From an uncultured Pelagibacteraceae bacterium (GTDB lineage: Bacteria; Pseudomonadota; Alphaproteobacteria; Pelagibacterales; Pelagibacteraceae), in NCBI GenBank assembly GCA_902560075.1, contig CACEKE010000003.1:1-64000 (forward strand): a DNA stretch of 64,000 nt, written 5' to 3'. Positions within the stretch are counted from its first letter, which is position 1. Each line of letters opens with the position of its first letter. The position numbers and the translations under genes are program-made. Positions 1-8,662 of the stretch are shown here, in pieces. A model generated the notes under the pieces. The model was not told the origin of the DNA and did no database searches. It saw nothing but the letters and a program-made list of their open reading frames with translations.

Positions 1-1625
1 TTCTCAATTGAAAATTTTTCGTTAATTAATAAATATTTTTTAATTTTTTCAATTTTTGACAAATTATTATTAATTTTTTCAATTTCTTCTTTAATTTCTA
101 CTTTATCTAAATCTTTGTTGTCATCATCTAACACTAACAATGCAATTAAATAAGGTTTGTTCTCTCCAAACACAATTGCTTGATCGAAAAGATTTGAATT
201 TATAATCTCATTTTCAATCTTTAAGGGACTTATGTTGTCACCTCCAGGTGTAATTATAATATCTTTTTTTCTGTCAGTTATTTTAAGATAATTTTTTTCA
301 AAAACTCCAATATCTCCTGTGTGCAACCATCCGTCTTTCAAAACTTTATTGGTCTCTATTGTGTTATTCCAATAACCCAACATAACATTTTCACCTTTGA
401 CTAATATTTCTCCATCCTCAGCTATTCTGACCTCATTTCCTTTGAATGGAGGTCCTACTGTATCAACTCTTATGTCGTCTATTGGATTACAGCTTACCAC
501 CGGTGAAGCCTCTGTTAGACCATAGCCTTGTAAAGTAGGCAATCCTATTGCATTAAGAAAATAACCAACTTCTTTGTCCAGGGCGCCACCACCTGAAACA
601 AAAGTCTTAAGAGACCCTCCAAATTGGGCTTTAATTTTTTTTCTGATTATTTTATCTAATAGAAAATCTTGAATTTTTTCAAAAAAATTCAAGGGTATTT
701 TTTTATTTTTTTTTAAACCTAAACTGATTGTTTTGTTTATTAAAACTTTTTTAACACCTTTTATTTTTTCAAAATTAGAATTTATCTTTTGAAATAAGTT
801 TTGATAAAATCGTGGTACAGCTGTCATAATATCGGGGGAACAGTCATTCATATTCTTTATCAATTTTTCAATACTTTCTGCATAAAACACTTTTGCATTT
901 ACACTAATTTGAACAAACTGGACCGTATGCTCATAAGAATGAGAAAGAGGTAGCCATGTAAGAAATTTCGGATTGTTATTTTTAATTAGCGGATTTAAAA
1001 GTTCAATTGCTCCCTCGCAGTTATTTAAGATTCCACCATGACTTAACATAACACCTTTTGGATTTCCTTGTGTCCCAGAAGTATAAATTATGCAAGCTAC
1101 ATCTTTTCTATTCAGATTAGATGTAAGATTAAAATTGTTGTCTTTTGTTTCAATTATTAAATTATTTATATTTACATAATTTTTAGAATCTAAATCTTCT
1201 ATTTTTTCAAAAGAAAATATTTTTTTTATAAATTTTTTTTTTTTAACTATATTTTTTATCTTATTAAATTGTTCATTGTTTGAAACAAATATAACTGATG
1301 GGCTGCAATCATCAATAATGTACTCATAGTCTTTCTCAATATAAGTTGTATAGGCTGGAACAGTAATTGATTGTGAAAGCATGATTGACAAATCAGAAAT
1401 AAACCACTCAGGTCTGTTTTCAGATATAAGTAAACATCTGTCACCTTTTGTAACAAATTTGCTTAGTTCTGTAGAAAGTATATTAATTGAATTAAACACC
1501 TCTGACCAACTATAATTTTTTTTTGGTTCTTTAAGATTTGTTAACAGAATTTCATTCTTATCTTTTAGTGACGAATATTTTTCAAAGAAAAGCTGATTTA
1601 GATTATTAATATTTTTTATGTTCAT
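1..1625 (-). CDS. Long-chain acyl-CoA synthetase (AMP-forming), C-terminus beyond window
   Basis: Activates fatty acids to acyl-AMP and then acyl-CoA. About 541 residues are visible from ATG 1625; the end lies off the left edge. Seen in order: the AMP-binding loop YTSGTQGNPKG near residue 178, the adenylation motif GYGLTEASP near 366, and TGDIGVF followed by the hinge ITDRKKDII near 435-450. This order and the length fit membrane-associated FadD/ACSL-type ligases (usually about 600 residues). The start codon lies only 7 bases after the 3' end of the tRNA-Leu gene, so the mRNA probably begins by tRNA processing or by read-through. The substrate chain length is not determinable from sequence alone. 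Confidence 0.9.
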   Translation of the reverse strand, partial: MNIKNINNLNQLFFEKYSSLKDKNEILLTNLKEPKKNYSWSEVFNSINILSTELSKFVTKGDRCLLISENRPEWFISDLSIMLSQSITVPAYTTYIEKDYEYIIDDCSPSVIFVSNNEQFNKIKNIVKKKKFIKKIFSFEKIEDLDSKNYVNINNLIIETKDNNFNLTSNLNRKDVACIIYTSGTQGNPKGVMLSHGGILNNCEGAIELLNPLIKNNNPKFLTWLPLSHSYEHTVQFVQISVNAKVFYAESIEKLIKNMNDCSPDIMTAVPRFYQNLFQKINSNFEKIKGVKKVLINKTISLGLKKNKKIPLNFFEKIQDFLLDKIIRKKIKAQFGGSLKTFVSGGGALDKEVGYFLNAIGLPTLQGYGLTEASPVVSCNPIDDIRVDTVGPPFKGNEVRIAEDGEILVKGENVMLGYWNNTIETNKVLKDGWLHTGDIGVFEKNYLKITDRKKDIIITPGGDNISPLKIENEIINSNLFDQAIVFGENKPYLIALLVLDDDNKDLDKVEIKEEIEKINNNLSKIEKIKKYLLINEKFSIE

Positions 1626-1632
1626 AATATTT

Positions 1633-1719
1633 TGGTGGGCAAAGAGAGAGTCGAACTCTCACAGTATTGCTACTATTGGATTTTGAGTCCAACGCGTCTA
1701 CCAATTCCGCCATTCGCCC
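1633..1719 (-). tRNA. tRNA-Leu (anticodon CAA)
   Basis: The minus strand folds as a class II tRNA. The acceptor stem is GGGCGAA paired with TTTGCCC, followed by an encoded CCA. The anticodon stem TTGGA/TCCAA encloses loop CTCAAAA with anticodon CAA, which reads UUG. There is a long variable arm (AGTA-GCAA-TACT) and a T arm GAGAG-TTCGACT-CTCTC. The long variable arm is expected for leucine tRNAs. An acyl-CoA ligase gene starts 7 bases downstream. Confidence 0.96.
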
Positions 1720-1785
1720 ATGCATTAAATATATTAATATTTAATTTAAATAGTATAAAAAGAATATCACAAAATAAAAGTAAAT

Positions 1786-2397
1786 ATGTTTAAAGAGCTT
1801 TATAATAAAACAATTAAATTAGCAGGACATAAAAGTTCTAAATTAATACTTGGAATAATATCATTTATAGAAAGTTTTATTTTTCCAATTCCACCCGATG
1901 TGCTGATTATTCCAATGACCATAGCAAAAAAAAATGACTGGATTAAAATAGCTTTTGTAGCAACTACAGGATCTGTTTTAGGTGCTTTACTTGGATATTT
2001 AATTGGTTTTGTTTTCTTTAATGAAATTGGAATAAAAATTTTTGAACTATATGGTGTAGACAATACCTACTTTTTAAAAGAAAAGTTTTCTTCAGAGGGC
2101 GGTGTAATTGCTTGGATGACTCTTTTAGCAATTGCAGGATTTACTCCTGTTCCTTTTAAACTTTTAACGATAACTAGTGGCTTTGTAGGTTTCAATATTT
2201 TTTACTTTTTAATAGTTTCTGCTATTACAAGAGGTACAAGGTTTTTTTTAATTTCTTTTTTAATTAGTAAATTCGGTTCTGCTATGAAGGAAATAATCGA
2301 AAAAAAACTAATTAAAGTATCAATTGTTATAAGCATTATAATTATAATTGTTGCTTTTTTAGTTTATAAATTTTTAAAAGGATTTATTGTATTATGA
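1786..2397 (+). CDS. YqaA/DedA-like membrane protein (SNARE-associated Golgi family)
   Basis: A 203-residue integral membrane protein with several hydrophobic segments. The first runs about residues 18-45 with IPPDVLIIPM, a pattern like the re-entrant helix of DedA/VTT proteins. Others lie near 60-80, 108-140 and 180-200. The segment around GFTPVPFKLLTITSGF matches the second conserved half-motif of the YqaA subgroup. The family is implicated in membrane homeostasis or lipid transport; the substrate is unknown here. It overlaps dsbB by 4 bases (ATGA), suggesting one transcript with dsbB and coq7. Confidence 0.82.
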   Translation: MFKELYNKTIKLAGHKSSKLILGIISFIESFIFPIPPDVLIIPMTIAKKNDWIKIAFVATTGSVLGALLGYLIGFVFFNEIGIKIFELYGVDNTYFLKEKFSSEGGVIAWMTLLAIAGFTPVPFKLLTITSGFVGFNIFYFLIVSAITRGTRFFLISFLISKFGSAMKEIIEKKLIKVSIVISIIIIIVAFLVYKFLKGFIVL

Positions 2398-2876
2398 TTA
2401 AGGACTACATAGATGAAAAAAAATTCTTTTTAATTATATTCTTAGTAAGTATTTTTTCTTTAATAAGTGCTGTGTACATTGAATATGTTTTAAAAGTTTA
2501 TCCATGTAAACTTTGTATCTATCAAAGAATACCTTTTATATTATCTGTATTTATTTGCTTTTTTGGGTACAATTTAAACGACAAAACTATTTGGCTTTTA
2601 GCATTAGTATGTATTTTTACTTTAAATGCCTTTTTGTCAGGTTATCACGTAGGTATAGAAAACTCAATTTTTTTAGAATTTAGTGGATGTACGAATGACA
2701 GCTTAAATATTCAAGATAAGGAACAGTTATTGAACAAATTAAAGGATATAAATGTTTCCTGTAAAGATGTTGTTTTTAAGATATTTGGATTATCCCTTGC
2801 GACGATAAATTTGATCATTTCATTGACTATAATAGCTCTTGGAATTAATTATTTTAATCATGCAAAAAACAAATAA
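2394..2876 (+). CDS. dsbB: Disulfide bond formation protein B (DsbB family)
   Basis: An inner-membrane quinone reductase that reoxidises periplasmic dithiol oxidases. At 160 residues with four hydrophobic segments it is normal for the family. The first periplasmic Cys pair is in PCKLCIYQR (C38, C41), the classic CxxC-x-YQR signature. A second Cys pair is visible as C99 (SGCTND) and C123 (VSCKD). The start overlaps the preceding membrane-protein stop by 4 bases, and the end overlaps coq7 by 17 bases. No dsbA is in the window, although a TlpA-like thioredoxin lies 2 kb downstream. Confidence 0.92.
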   Translation: MIKDYIDEKKFFLIIFLVSIFSLISAVYIEYVLKVYPCKLCIYQRIPFILSVFICFFGYNLNDKTIWLLALVCIFTLNAFLSGYHVGIENSIFLEFSGCTNDSLNIQDKEQLLNKLKDINVSCKDVVFKIFGLSLATINLIISLTIIALGINYFNHAKNK

Positions 2877-3393
2877 AAAAAAACTTGAGGAATTTATAAG
2901 AGTAGATCACGCAGGTGAAAGAGGTGCGATTAAAATTTATGAAGGACAACTTTTAGCATTAAATACAATATATAAAGATAACCAATTGAAAGAAACAATT
3001 GAAGAAATGAGAGAGCATGAGAGAGAGCATTGTGATTATTTTGAAAATGAAATAAAAAAAAGAGAAATTAAACCTACTAAGTTTCTTCCATTATGGGATT
3101 TATTAGGTGTGGGTTTAGGTTTTGGAACTACACTGCTTGGTAAAAAAGCTGCAATGTTGTGTACCGCCTCTGTAGAAGAAGTAATAGATAAACATTATCA
3201 AGACCAAATAAATCAAATTAAAGACGATGAAAAAGAATTAAGGGATAAAATCATAAAATTTAGAGAAGATGAACTACATCATAAAGATATTGCATACGAA
3301 AAAGGTGCATCTAAAAAAGGATTTTACTCTATATTGGACAAAGTTATTAAAACTGGTTCAAAAATTGCAATAAATATATCTGAAAAAATATAA
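2860..3393 (+). CDS. coq7: Demethoxyubiquinone hydroxylase (Coq7/UbiF-equivalent)
   Basis: A di-iron monooxygenase catalysing the C6 hydroxylation late in ubiquinone synthesis. The ferritin-like helices show the carboxylate/His ligand sets of the Coq7 family: HAGERGA near residues 17-23, REHEREHCDYF near 51-61, SVEEVIDKHY near 104-113 and EDELHHKD near 136-143. I chose ATG 2860, giving 177 residues; an in-frame TTG at 2839 would add seven residues. The start lies inside dsbB, suggesting translational coupling. The stop abuts the convergent HNH gene with no spacer. ubiE and ubiB at 12.7-15 kb belong to the same pathway. Confidence 0.93.
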   Translation: MQKTNKKKLEEFIRVDHAGERGAIKIYEGQLLALNTIYKDNQLKETIEEMREHEREHCDYFENEIKKREIKPTKFLPLWDLLGVGLGFGTTLLGKKAAMLCTASVEEVIDKHYQDQINQIKDDEKELRDKIIKFREDELHHKDIAYEKGASKKGFYSILDKVIKTGSKIAINISEKI

Positions 3394-3963
3394 TTAGGGT
3401 TCTAACTCTACATCCCAGTATAAATAGTCCATCCAACTCTTATGAAGAAAATTGGGTGGAAAGTTTTTACCATTTCTGTGTAAATCTTCAGTACTAGGTC
3501 TGAAAGGTTTTTGACTTAAAATCATTCCCGAATTTTCATAAAGTCTTCCCCCTTTTTTAACATTGCAACTAGAACATGCCGTTACAACATTATCCCAATC
3601 AGTTTTACCGCCTTTTGATCTTGGTAGTAAATGATCAAAAGTTAATTCACTCTTACTACCACAATAGACACAACTGAATTTATCTCTTAAAAAAACGTTA
3701 AATCTTGTAAAGTTTGGATTTGATAATGGTTTCACAAATGACTTAAGTGCTATGACACTAGGAAGTTTCATACTAAATGATGGACTTCTGATGACTCTAT
3801 CATAGTAGCTTACTATAGAAACTCTATCTAAATAAACAGATTTAATTGAGTCTTGCCAACTCCATAATGATAACGGATAGTAACTTAAAGGTCTATAATC
3901 AGCATTAAGCACTAAAGCAGGGCATTTTTCTAGTGACAAACTTTCGTCCATTGTAGATATCAT
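3394..3963 (-). CDS. HNH endonuclease domain protein
   Basis: A 189-residue protein with an N-terminal region common to a family of chromosomal HNH proteins (ALVLNADYRPLSYYPLS) and a C-terminal beta-beta-alpha metal nuclease fold. Zinc-type cysteines are C98/C101 and C130/C133. The catalytic core is DHLLPRSKGG (D110, H111), with N125 in the third HNH position. No restriction or toxin partner is adjacent, so a housekeeping or repair role is more likely than mobile defence, but its biological function is not known. A second start at residue 5 is possible. Confidence 0.87.
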   Translation of the reverse strand: MISTMDESLSLEKCPALVLNADYRPLSYYPLSLWSWQDSIKSVYLDRVSIVSYYDRVIRSPSFSMKLPSVIALKSFVKPLSNPNFTRFNVFLRDKFSCVYCGSKSELTFDHLLPRSKGGKTDWDNVVTACSSCNVKKGGRLYENSGMILSQKPFRPSTEDLHRNGKNFPPNFLHKSWMDYLYWDVELEP

Positions 3964-4016
3964 TTCAAAAGACTAACCTAAATAAAATAATAATTCAATG
4001 TTACAAATTAAAAAAA

Positions 4017-4676
4017 TTAATTATTTAAATTTTCTTTTATAAAATTTATAGCCATTGAAGAAGCTTCTAATGGTATATTATGATCACAGTTATCTATCAT
4101 TTTTGTATCACAATGAATTTTATTTCTGATTAGAAAATCTTTTGCATCGAGAAGATTATCAGGAGTCACAACACTATCTAAATTACCATGAATTAACAAA
4201 ATTTTAGGCTTAGAACTTATCCTTTCTGATAGATTTTTTTTGTTTATTATTTTTCCAGAAAAACCAACTAAACAATTGAATGGTATCTTTGAAGTAAGAG
4301 CAACATTTATTGCCATCATACACCCTTGACTGAAACCTGATAAGCAAATATCAGAATTCTTCAGTTTATATTCTTTTTTAATCTCTGATAAAAAATTATT
4401 AATTCTTATTTCAGCATTTAATGACTGATTTAGAATATAATTTTCATCATCTATAGATAAATCAAACCACTGAAATCCTGATGGGTTGATTTTACACCTC
4501 TCATGACCATTTGGGCATATGATTACAGTATTTTTTAAATGTCTTTTCCAATTATGTGATAGCATACTTATGTCGCTACCATCACCTCCATAGCCATGTA
4601 ATAGTACAATTGCTTTTTTTATAGCCTCATTTTCTTTTGGTTTTATAGTAATGCTATCTAAACTAAAATTTTTCAT
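4017..4676 (-). CDS. Serine alpha/beta hydrolase (carboxylesterase/phospholipase family)
   Basis: A 219-residue single-domain esterase. The oxyanion-loop motif LLHGYGGDG lies at residues 25-33. The nucleophile elbow is GFSQG (S116), with D167 (IHGNLDSVV) and H199 (NCDHNIP) completing the triad. The size and motif spacing match the YpfH/carboxylesterase type II family, which hydrolyses short acyl esters or lysophospholipids. The natural substrate cannot be told from sequence. It lies 8 bases downstream of the TlpA-like gene on the same strand, suggesting co-transcription. Confidence 0.86.
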   Translation of the reverse strand: MKNFSLDSITIKPKENEAIKKAIVLLHGYGGDGSDISMLSHNWKRHLKNTVIICPNGHERCKINPSGFQWFDLSIDDENYILNQSLNAEIRINNFLSEIKKEYKLKNSDICLSGFSQGCMMAINVALTSKIPFNCLVGFSGKIINKKNLSERISSKPKILLIHGNLDSVVTPDNLLDAKDFLIRNKIHCDTKMIDNCDHNIPLEASSMAINFIKENLNN

Positions 4677-4684
4677 TTATTTAT

Positions 4685-5218
4685 TCAGTCAAAATTTTTT
4701 AACCATTTAATAAGTTTTTTATCTTCAAAATCTACACTGCCTAAAATTCTTGCAAATTCCTCACCTTTTTTGTTAATTAATAAAGTTGTGGGTAAACCTC
4801 TTAGCAAAAGTTTATTTGGTAACTTCATGTCAATATCGTGATAAATTTTTAAATTTTTTATTCCTACTTCTTCAAAAAATATTTTGGACTTAGAAATTTT
4901 TTCACTACCAACATTAATTGGCAAAATCTCTAAGTTGTTAAAATTTTTTTCACTGGATAATTTGTCTAATGATGGCATTTCTTCTCTACAAGGGGCACAC
5001 CAAGTCGCCCAAAAATTAATAATTAAAAATTTATCTTTAAAGTCATTCAATTTCATCAATTTATTATTGATGTTTTGAAATTCAATGTTTTCAAGTTTTT
5101 TAGGTTGTTTGTGTAAAATTAGATTTTTAATTTTGGGGACCTCTATTGAATATGCTGAACTTGATGATATTAAATATATAAAAATAATAAATAATTTAAT
5201 AAACAATGATTTCATCAA
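4685..5218 (-). CDS. TlpA-family periplasmic thiol-disulfide reductase
   Basis: A 177-residue exported thioredoxin-fold protein. The N-terminus has Lys residues followed by a hydrophobic run and SSSAYS, a Sec signal or membrane anchor. The active site is WATWCAPC (C74, C77), and the cis-proline region reads GLPTT. TlpA/ResA proteins reduce disulfides outside the cytoplasmic membrane, often for cytochrome maturation. The gene is divergent from argH with only 12 bases between start codons, an arrangement common in alphaproteobacteria. Two adjacent Met codons make the exact start uncertain by one residue. Confidence 0.9.
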   Translation of the reverse strand: MMKSLFIKLFIIFIYLISSSSAYSIEVPKIKNLILHKQPKKLENIEFQNINNKLMKLNDFKDKFLIINFWATWCAPCREEMPSLDKLSSEKNFNNLEILPINVGSEKISKSKIFFEEVGIKNLKIYHDIDMKLPNKLLLRGLPTTLLINKKGEEFARILGSVDFEDKKLIKWLKNFD

Positions 5219-5230
5219 AAAATACTTATC

Positions 5231-6622
5231 ATGACAAAAAATAAAAACAACACGTCAGTTTGGAACACGAGAATAAAAAAATCCTCCTCACTGTTTCAAA
5301 AAGTAGGGAGTTCAATAAGCTTTGATAAACGACTTTTTAAAGAGGATATACAAGCCTCAATTGCTCATGTGGAAATGTTGTTTAAAAAAAAGATAATTAC
5401 TTTCAAAGTCAAAAATAAAATTATTTTTGGACTTAACAGAATCAGAAATGAAATTGTCAAAAAAAAACATAAATTTGACAACAAAGATGAAGATATTCAT
5501 ATGAGTATTGAGAAAAGGTTGTTTGAAATTATCGGAGAAGATGCTGGATATGTTCATACGGCAAGATCTAGAAATGACCAAGTCATTACGGATTTAAAGT
5601 TATGGATGATAAAAAGCACTAATGAAATAATTAAGTTATTAAATATTTCGTCTAAATTAATAATAAAAATTTCTGAAAAAAACATTCATACGATAATGCC
5701 CGGCTTTACACATTTAAAAAATGCACAAGCTGTTTCATTCTCACATTACATGCTTGCCTATATAGAAATGTTTTCTAGAGATAAAATACGATTTAAGAAT
5801 AATTTAAAAAATTTAAAGGAAAATCCATTGGGTGTAGCTGCTTTAACAGGTACATCATTTGACATAGACCGAAATTATACTACTAAAAAACTTGGATTTA
5901 CAAATCCTACTAGAAATTCAATTGATACAGTATCAGATAGAGATTTTGTAACAGATTTTCTTTACTCGGCTTCGTTATGTTCAATGCATATATCAAGACT
6001 TTCTGAAGAATTTATTATTTGGAATTCGGATGCATACAATTTGATATTTTTAAATGATAAGATTGTTACTGGTTCGTCTATTATGCCTCAGAAAAAAAAT
6101 CCTGACCCGCTAGAGTACTTAAGAGGAAAAACAGGAGGAATTTATGGCAACCTTTTCTCTATGCTTACTATTTTAAAAGGTTTACCGTTATCATATTTTA
6201 AAGACTTGCAAGATGACAAAAAAATAGTTTTTGAAGCTTTTGATAATTTGAAAAATTGTATTTTAGTTATGAATGAAGTTTTGTCTAACTTTAGTGTTAA
6301 CAAAAAACAAATGACTAATCTAACGAAACAGGGTTTTATTACAGCGACGGATCTAGCGGATTATTTTGTGAAACAATTAAAATATCCCTTTAGAAAAGCG
6401 TATATATTAACTGCAAAAATAATAAATTTTTGCGAAAAGAATAAAAAAAATCTACAAGATTTAACTTTGAAAGAAGTGCAAAAATTTGAACCTAATATTA
6501 AAGCAGATGTATTAAAAGTTTTTGATTTAAATATTTCCATTAAATCAAAAAAATCTTTTGGTGGAACTTCTTTTGAAAATATAAAAAAAATGATAAAGTC
6601 TTATAAAAGGGATTTGAAATGA
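5231..6622 (+). CDS. argH: Argininosuccinate lyase
   Basis: Last step of arginine synthesis: argininosuccinate is cleaved to arginine and fumarate. The protein has 463 residues, normal for the family. The fumarase/lyase superfamily signature GSSIMPQKKNPDP lies near residues 280-292, and the region TARSRNDQV near 113-121 carries substrate-binding residues. It is the first gene of argH-lptM-lysA, each coupled to the next by start/stop overlap. The N-terminus continues from ATG 5231, immediately divergent from the TlpA-like gene. Confidence 0.97.
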   Translation: MTKNKNNTSVWNTRIKKSSSLFQKVGSSISFDKRLFKEDIQASIAHVEMLFKKKIITFKVKNKIIFGLNRIRNEIVKKKHKFDNKDEDIHMSIEKRLFEIIGEDAGYVHTARSRNDQVITDLKLWMIKSTNEIIKLLNISSKLIIKISEKNIHTIMPGFTHLKNAQAVSFSHYMLAYIEMFSRDKIRFKNNLKNLKENPLGVAALTGTSFDIDRNYTTKKLGFTNPTRNSIDTVSDRDFVTDFLYSASLCSMHISRLSEEFIIWNSDAYNLIFLNDKIVTGSSIMPQKKNPDPLEYLRGKTGGIYGNLFSMLTILKGLPLSYFKDLQDDKKIVFEAFDNLKNCILVMNEVLSNFSVNKKQMTNLTKQGFITATDLADYFVKQLKYPFRKAYILTAKIINFCEKNKKNLQDLTLKEVQKFEPNIKADVLKVFDLNISIKSKKSFGGTSFENIKKMIKSYKRDLK

Positions 6623-6741
6623 TTAAAAAGTTAATATTCGTTATCATTGTTTTAAATTTGGTGTTTTCTTGCGGAAAAAAAGGAGATCCTGAATATAAGG
6701 AAAGCAATTTTAAAGTATTGAAAAAAATAGTAGTTACTTAA
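6619..6741 (+). CDS. lptM: LptM/YifL-like small lipoprotein
   Basis: A 40-residue lipoprotein precursor, MIKKLIFVIIVLNLVFSCGK followed by KGDPEY and a short basic tail. The lipobox is VFSC with the lipidated Cys at 18, followed by the GKKGDP pattern of the LptM (YifL) family, which assists assembly of the LPS translocon LptDE in E. coli. The start overlaps the argH stop (ATGA), and its stop overlaps the lysA start codon by one base. argH-lptM-lysA is a conserved alphaproteobacterial arrangement, which supports the call. An lptE gene lies at 61.1 kb. Confidence 0.82.
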   Translation: MIKKLIFVIIVLNLVFSCGKKGDPEYKESNFKVLKKIVVT

Positions 6742-7955
6742 TGAAATATAAAAATGGTCATTTTTATATAGAAAAAGTGAGTGCTAGCAAGATCGCAAAA
6801 AAATATAGCACTCCAACCTATGTTTACTCATTTGAAAAAATTGTAAATAATATTAAAAAATTTAAAACAAATTTTAAAAAAATTAATCCAATAATCTGTT
6901 TTTCAGTAAAATCTAATGCAAATCTGGATATTCTAAAAATTATTAAAACTCATAATATAGGCGCTGATGTAGTATCAAAAGGTGAAATGATGATGGCTTT
7001 AAAAGCCGGTATAGATGTAAAGAAAATAGTATTTTCAGGTGTAGGAAAAACGTCAAATGAAATTGATTATGCAATTAAAAAAAATATACTATTAATAAAT
7101 GCCGAGTCAGAGGATGAAATTATTAATATCGAAAAAATTGCTAGAAAAAATAAGAAAAAAGTTAGCATTGGCATTAGGTTAAACCCTGATATTGACGCAA
7201 GGACAATAAATAAAATTTCGACAGGAAAAAAAGAAAATAAATTTGGTGTTGATATTAATACTTTTAAAAAAATAATTAGAAGCTACAAAAATTCGAAATT
7301 TTTGGAGTTCAATTGTTTAAGTGTTCATATTGGTAGTCAAATAACTAGTCATCAACCCTATAGAATAATGCTGAATGTAATTCAAAAATGCTTGAATGAA
7401 TGTAATCATAAATTCAGATTTATAGACCTTGGTGGTGGTATGGGTATTCAGTACACTAAAAATGATAATTTACTAAACTATAAAAAATATAGCTCTATGA
7501 TACAAAAATTTTTAAAAAAAAATAAAGTTAAAATAATCTTTGAACCAGGAAGATCTATAATAGGTAACACTGCAATTATTTTAACCAAAGTTACGTATAT
7601 AAAAAAAAGTGGAAGAAAAATTTTTATAATTTTAGATACTGCAATGAATGATTTTATTAGACCTGCCTTGTACGGTTCAATTCATAGAATACTTCCCTAT
7701 AAAATTAGCAAAAATAAAATTATTAAAAAACATGAATTTGTTGGACCTATTTGCGAAACAACTGACAAATTCTTAGAAACTTCAAGTTTTCAGAAACTTA
7801 CAAATGGTGATTTAATGATTATTTGTGATGTAGGCGCATATGGAATGGTACTATCATCAAATTATAATCTAAGACCTGCTTCACCAGAAATATTGGTTAA
7901 AGGCTTAAAAACCATAGTAATTAAAAAAAGACAAAAAATTACTGATTTAATTTAA
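6741..7955 (+). CDS. lysA: Diaminopimelate decarboxylase
   Basis: A PLP enzyme forming L-lysine from meso-diaminopimelate. The 404-residue length is typical. The PLP lysine is K57 in CFSVKSNAN. The glycine-rich phosphate loop LGGGMGI is near residue 232, EPGRSIIG near 267, and the catalytic Cys/Glu motif GPICETTDKF near 333-342. It is coupled to lptM and argH upstream and lies 8 bases before plsC. dapB at 52.1 kb serves the same pathway. Confidence 0.97.
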   Translation: MKYKNGHFYIEKVSASKIAKKYSTPTYVYSFEKIVNNIKKFKTNFKKINPIICFSVKSNANLDILKIIKTHNIGADVVSKGEMMMALKAGIDVKKIVFSGVGKTSNEIDYAIKKNILLINAESEDEIINIEKIARKNKKKVSIGIRLNPDIDARTINKISTGKKENKFGVDINTFKKIIRSYKNSKFLEFNCLSVHIGSQITSHQPYRIMLNVIQKCLNECNHKFRFIDLGGGMGIQYTKNDNLLNYKKYSSMIQKFLKKNKVKIIFEPGRSIIGNTAIILTKVTYIKKSGRKIFIILDTAMNDFIRPALYGSIHRILPYKISKNKIIKKHEFVGPICETTDKFLETSSFQKLTNGDLMIICDVGAYGMVLSSNYNLRPASPEILVKGLKTIVIKKRQKITDLI

Positions 7956-7963
7956 CAAATAAT

Positions 7964-8662
7964 ATGATTAGAGGATTTTTTTTTAAATTTTTTTTTTATT
8001 TGGGTTTTGTTTTAATATGTATTATTTTTTTACCATCGCTAATAATGCCAAGCAATATTGCATCATTTGGTGGTAAGCTATCAGGTTATTGGGCAAAATT
8101 TTGTTTAAGAACATTTTTATCAACAAAAATAATTATTAAAGGTCATGAAAATATTGATAGAAGTAACAAATTTTTTATTGCTTGTACCCATCAATCCCAA
8201 TTTGAAACTTTCTTTTTGCAAACAATATTTGAATCACCTTTTTTTATTTTAAAAAAGGAATTAATAAGAATTCCAATATTTGGTTTATTTTTAAAAAAAA
8301 TAGGATGTATAGAAATTACTAGAAACAAGATTAGCAAGGATAATGTTGATTTTTATGAGAGAGTAAAATTATCAATACATAAGAAAAGTAGCCCTTTAAT
8401 AATATTTCCACAAGGTACAAGATACGATGTGAAAGAAAGACCAGATTTTAAAAAGGGAGCTTCAAGAATTTATAATTTAAATATTAAATGTCTTCCAGTT
8501 GTTTTAAATTCAGGATCAGTTTGGCCTAAAAAGGGTGTAATGAAATCAAATAAAAAATTGATAGTTTCAATTTTAAAACCTTTTGAAATTGGATTAGAAA
8601 GCAATGTTTTTTTGAAAAGTTTACAAAATAAAATGTATGAAGAGTTGGATAAGATAAGCTAG
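7964..8662 (+). CDS. plsC: 1-acyl-sn-glycerol-3-phosphate acyltransferase
   Basis: Adds the second acyl chain to lysophosphatidic acid at the inner membrane. The 232-residue protein has an N-terminal hydrophobic segment (about 5-30). The catalytic block reads THQSQFET, so the HX4D motif appears as H76-X4-E81, a variant with Glu in place of Asp seen in some alphaproteobacterial PlsC proteins. The second block FPQGTR, near residue 148, corresponds to the glycerol-phosphate-binding PEGTR motif. It converges on dnaN, overlapping by 4 bases. Confidence 0.9.
   Translation: MIRGFFFKFFFYLGFVLICIIFLPSLIMPSNIASFGGKLSGYWAKFCLRTFLSTKIIIKGHENIDRSNKFFIACTHQSQFETFFLQTIFESPFFILKKELIRIPIFGLFLKKIGCIEITRNKISKDNVDFYERVKLSIHKKSSPLIIFPQGTRYDVKERPDFKKGASRIYNLNIKCLPVVLNSGSVWPKKGVMKSNKKLIVSILKPFEIGLESNVFLKSLQNKMYEELDKIS

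Noticed and set aside
7964-8662. PlsC as inactive because the HX4D Asp is Glu.
   Set aside because: HX4E variants occur in alphaproteobacterial family members and the remaining motifs are intact, so an active enzyme is more likely.
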